Of a DNA stretch of 7,083 nt, positions 5,863 to 7,083 are shown piece by piece (positions within the stretch are counted from its first letter, which is position 1; each line of letters starts with the position of its first letter). Origin of the DNA: Anaerolineae bacterium (GTDB taxonomy: Bacteria; Chloroflexota; Anaerolineae; 4572-78; NAK82); NCBI GenBank assembly GCA_025062175.1, contig JANXAX010000029.1:7635-14717 (forward strand), read 5' to 3'. The notes below the pieces were generated by a model. It had not been told where the DNA came from and searched no databases. It was given only the letters and a program-made list of their open reading frames with translations. Made by a program: the position numbers and the translations under genes.

Positions 5863-7083
5863 TCCAGAGGGCTTCAGCGGGGTGACGAGCACCTTGTCCA
5901 CGCGGCGCCCGTCCATGTCCATCACCTCGAAACGCAGACCACCCCAGGTGAAATGATCCGCCGGCGCCGGAATGCGTCCCAGATAGGTCATCACAAAGCC
6001 GCCCACCGTCTGATAGGTGTCGCGCTCTTCGCCAGGCAGGCGCTTGATCTGGAAAAGCGCCTTGAAGTCCTGGATGGGCAGCATGCCATCCACCAGCCAG
6101 GAACCGTCCTTGCGCCGCGTCGCCTGAGGGCGCGTCATTACGATGTCGCCGACGATTTCCTCCACAATGTTGTGGATTGTCACCAGGCCCTGCAGACCGC
6201 CGTATTCGTCCATAACGAACGCCATGTGGACGGGCGATTGACGCAGCAGCTCCAGCGCCTTGGCAGCGAGCATCGTCTCGGGGATGAAGAGCGGCGGGTG
6301 GGCCAACGCGCGTAAGTCGAGCGGCTCGCCGGCCAGGCAGCGCACCAAGAGATCGCGCGCCCGCACCACTCCGATCACATTGTCGAGCGAACCCTCGCAC
6401 ACCGGATATTGGTTGTAGGGCACGCTGGCGATGTGCGCACGGATCTCCTCGGCGGTGGCATCGTGCTCTAGCCAAGCGATCTCAGTGCGCGGGATGGCAA
6501 GCAGGCTGACGCGACGGTTGTTGAGGCGCAGCACTCCCTCGACCATATCCTGCTCGACCCCACGAAATACGCCAGCCTGAGTCGCCTGACGCAGCAACAC
6601 TCCGATCTCCTCCGGCGTGATGGGCACCTCCGCAGCGCTGCGCACGCCCAACAGGCGCAACACGGCATCGGTGGAGAGGCTCAGCAAGTGCACCACCGGC
6701 GCCGTGGCCACCGAGAGAGCACGCATCAGTGCGGCGACGGCACACGCGATGCGCTCCGGCGCGTGTAATGCCAGACGCTTGGGCACCAACTCACCCAGCA
6801 CCAACGTCAGGTAGGTGATGCCCACCACGGTGAAGCCCACACTCAGCACACGGCTGTAAGGCGCCAGCCAGGCAACGTGCCCCAACCCGGCTGCCATGCG
6901 TTCGGCGATCGTCGCGCCACCGAAGGCGCCCGCCAGGACACCGACCAACGTGATGCCGATCTGCACCGTCGAAAGGAAGCGGTTGGGCGATTCGGTCAGC
7001 TCCAGGGCTTGTTGTGCTCGACCGTTGCCCTCATTCGCCCATTGCTGCAGGCGCGACTTGCGCGCCGAGACCAGCGCCATCTC
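5851..7083 (-). CDS. CorC/HlyC-family CNNM transporter (DUF21-CBS-CBS-CorC_HlyC), 5' end beyond the window
   Basis: The visible part has 410 codons plus stop, reading Glu-Met-Ala-Leu-Val-Ser-Ala-Arg-Lys from the right edge. That is the well-known internal motif near the end of the first membrane helix in this family. The Met at 7078-7080 is therefore not the start, and roughly 20-30 residues are missing. Counting from that Met, a DUF21/CNNM membrane domain covers about 1-170, with NRFLSTVQIGIT (33-44), the glycine-rich helix after it and GELVPKR (96-102). A tandem CBS pair follows at about 185-310, with DEYGGLQGLV near its end. A CorC_HlyC domain fills the last 90 residues, with DG-W-LVDG and the TVGGFV and LG-IP motifs. 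Family members are linked to magnesium or cobalt efflux and were first called haemolysins. The CBS pair is expected to sense nucleotides. The gene converges on the operon and is probably unrelated to it in function. Confidence 0.93.
   Translation of the reverse strand, partial: EMALVSARKSRLQQWANEGNGRAQQALELTESPNRFLSTVQIGITLVGVLAGAFGGATIAERMAAGLGHVAWLAPYSRVLSVGFTVVGITYLTLVLGELVPKRLALHAPERIACAVAALMRALSVATAPVVHLLSLSTDAVLRLLGVRSAAEVPITPEEIGVLLRQATQAGVFRGVEQDMVEGVLRLNNRRVSLLAIPRTEIAWLEHDATAEEIRAHIASVPYNQYPVCEGSLDNVIGVVRARDLLVRCLAGEPLDLRALAHPPLFIPETMLAAKALELLRQSPVHMAFVMDEYGGLQGLVTIHNIVEEIVGDIVMTRPQATRRKDGSWLVDGMLPIQDFKALFQIKRLPGEERDTYQTVGGFVMTYLGRIPAPADHFTWGGLRFEVMDMDGRRVDKVLVTPLKPSGHSA

Noticed and set aside
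7078..7080. ATG on the minus strand as start of the CorC-like gene
   Set aside because: The preceding codon is Glu and the context matches the conserved internal AEMALVSARK-type motif, so the true start lies upstream of the window edge.

Overview
The window is GC-rich bacterial DNA with three large genes: a two-gene plus-strand operon (306-5578) and a convergent minus-strand gene that runs off the right edge (5851-7083). No RNA gene, mobile element or CRISPR array was recognised. The source is probably a member of Chloroflexota. This is an inference from the style of the proteins: a TgpA-like membrane transglutaminase with an EGW motif before its first membrane segment, and a GT39-type glycosyltransferase with repeated extracytoplasmic beta-sandwich domains. 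No taxonomic marker gene is present.

Positions 1-305 are a leader or intergenic region. They hold a strong imperfect hairpin (110-135) and a compact start region at 271-311. In that start region a GGAGG Shine-Dalgarno lies inside a hairpin and is spaced for a four-codon minigene (ATG GGG TTA TGA). The minigene stop overlaps the real start codon. The same bases also read as a TTGCTC-17-TAGAAT promoter whose expected start point is the A of that ATG, which would give a leaderless mRNA. The two readings are mutually exclusive and testable.

306-2597 encodes a 763-residue polytopic membrane protein. Seven or so N-terminal membrane segments are followed by an extracytoplasmic transglutaminase-like domain (Cys501, His545, Glu561), a proline-rich linker, one more membrane segment and a cytoplasmic DUF4129-like tail. 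The next gene (2594-5578, 994 residues) overlaps it by ATGA, so the two are almost certainly cotranslated. It encodes a GT-C fold, GT39/RgtA-like polyprenyl-phosphate-sugar-dependent glycosyltransferase fused to three tandem beta-sandwich repeats. Together they suggest an envelope-modification unit: one protein cleaves or crosslinks peptides or proteins outside the membrane, and the other transfers a sugar to an unidentified extracytoplasmic acceptor.

5579-5850 lies between convergent genes and contains several small dyads but no classical U-tract terminator. 5851-7083 (minus) is a CorC/HlyC-type CNNM transporter (DUF21, CBS pair, CorC_HlyC) whose first transmembrane segment and start codon lie beyond the window.

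I see no wholly new defence or mobile system here. The observations most worth following up are the start-region architecture of the transglutaminase gene and the three-repeat C-terminal extension of the glycosyltransferase.
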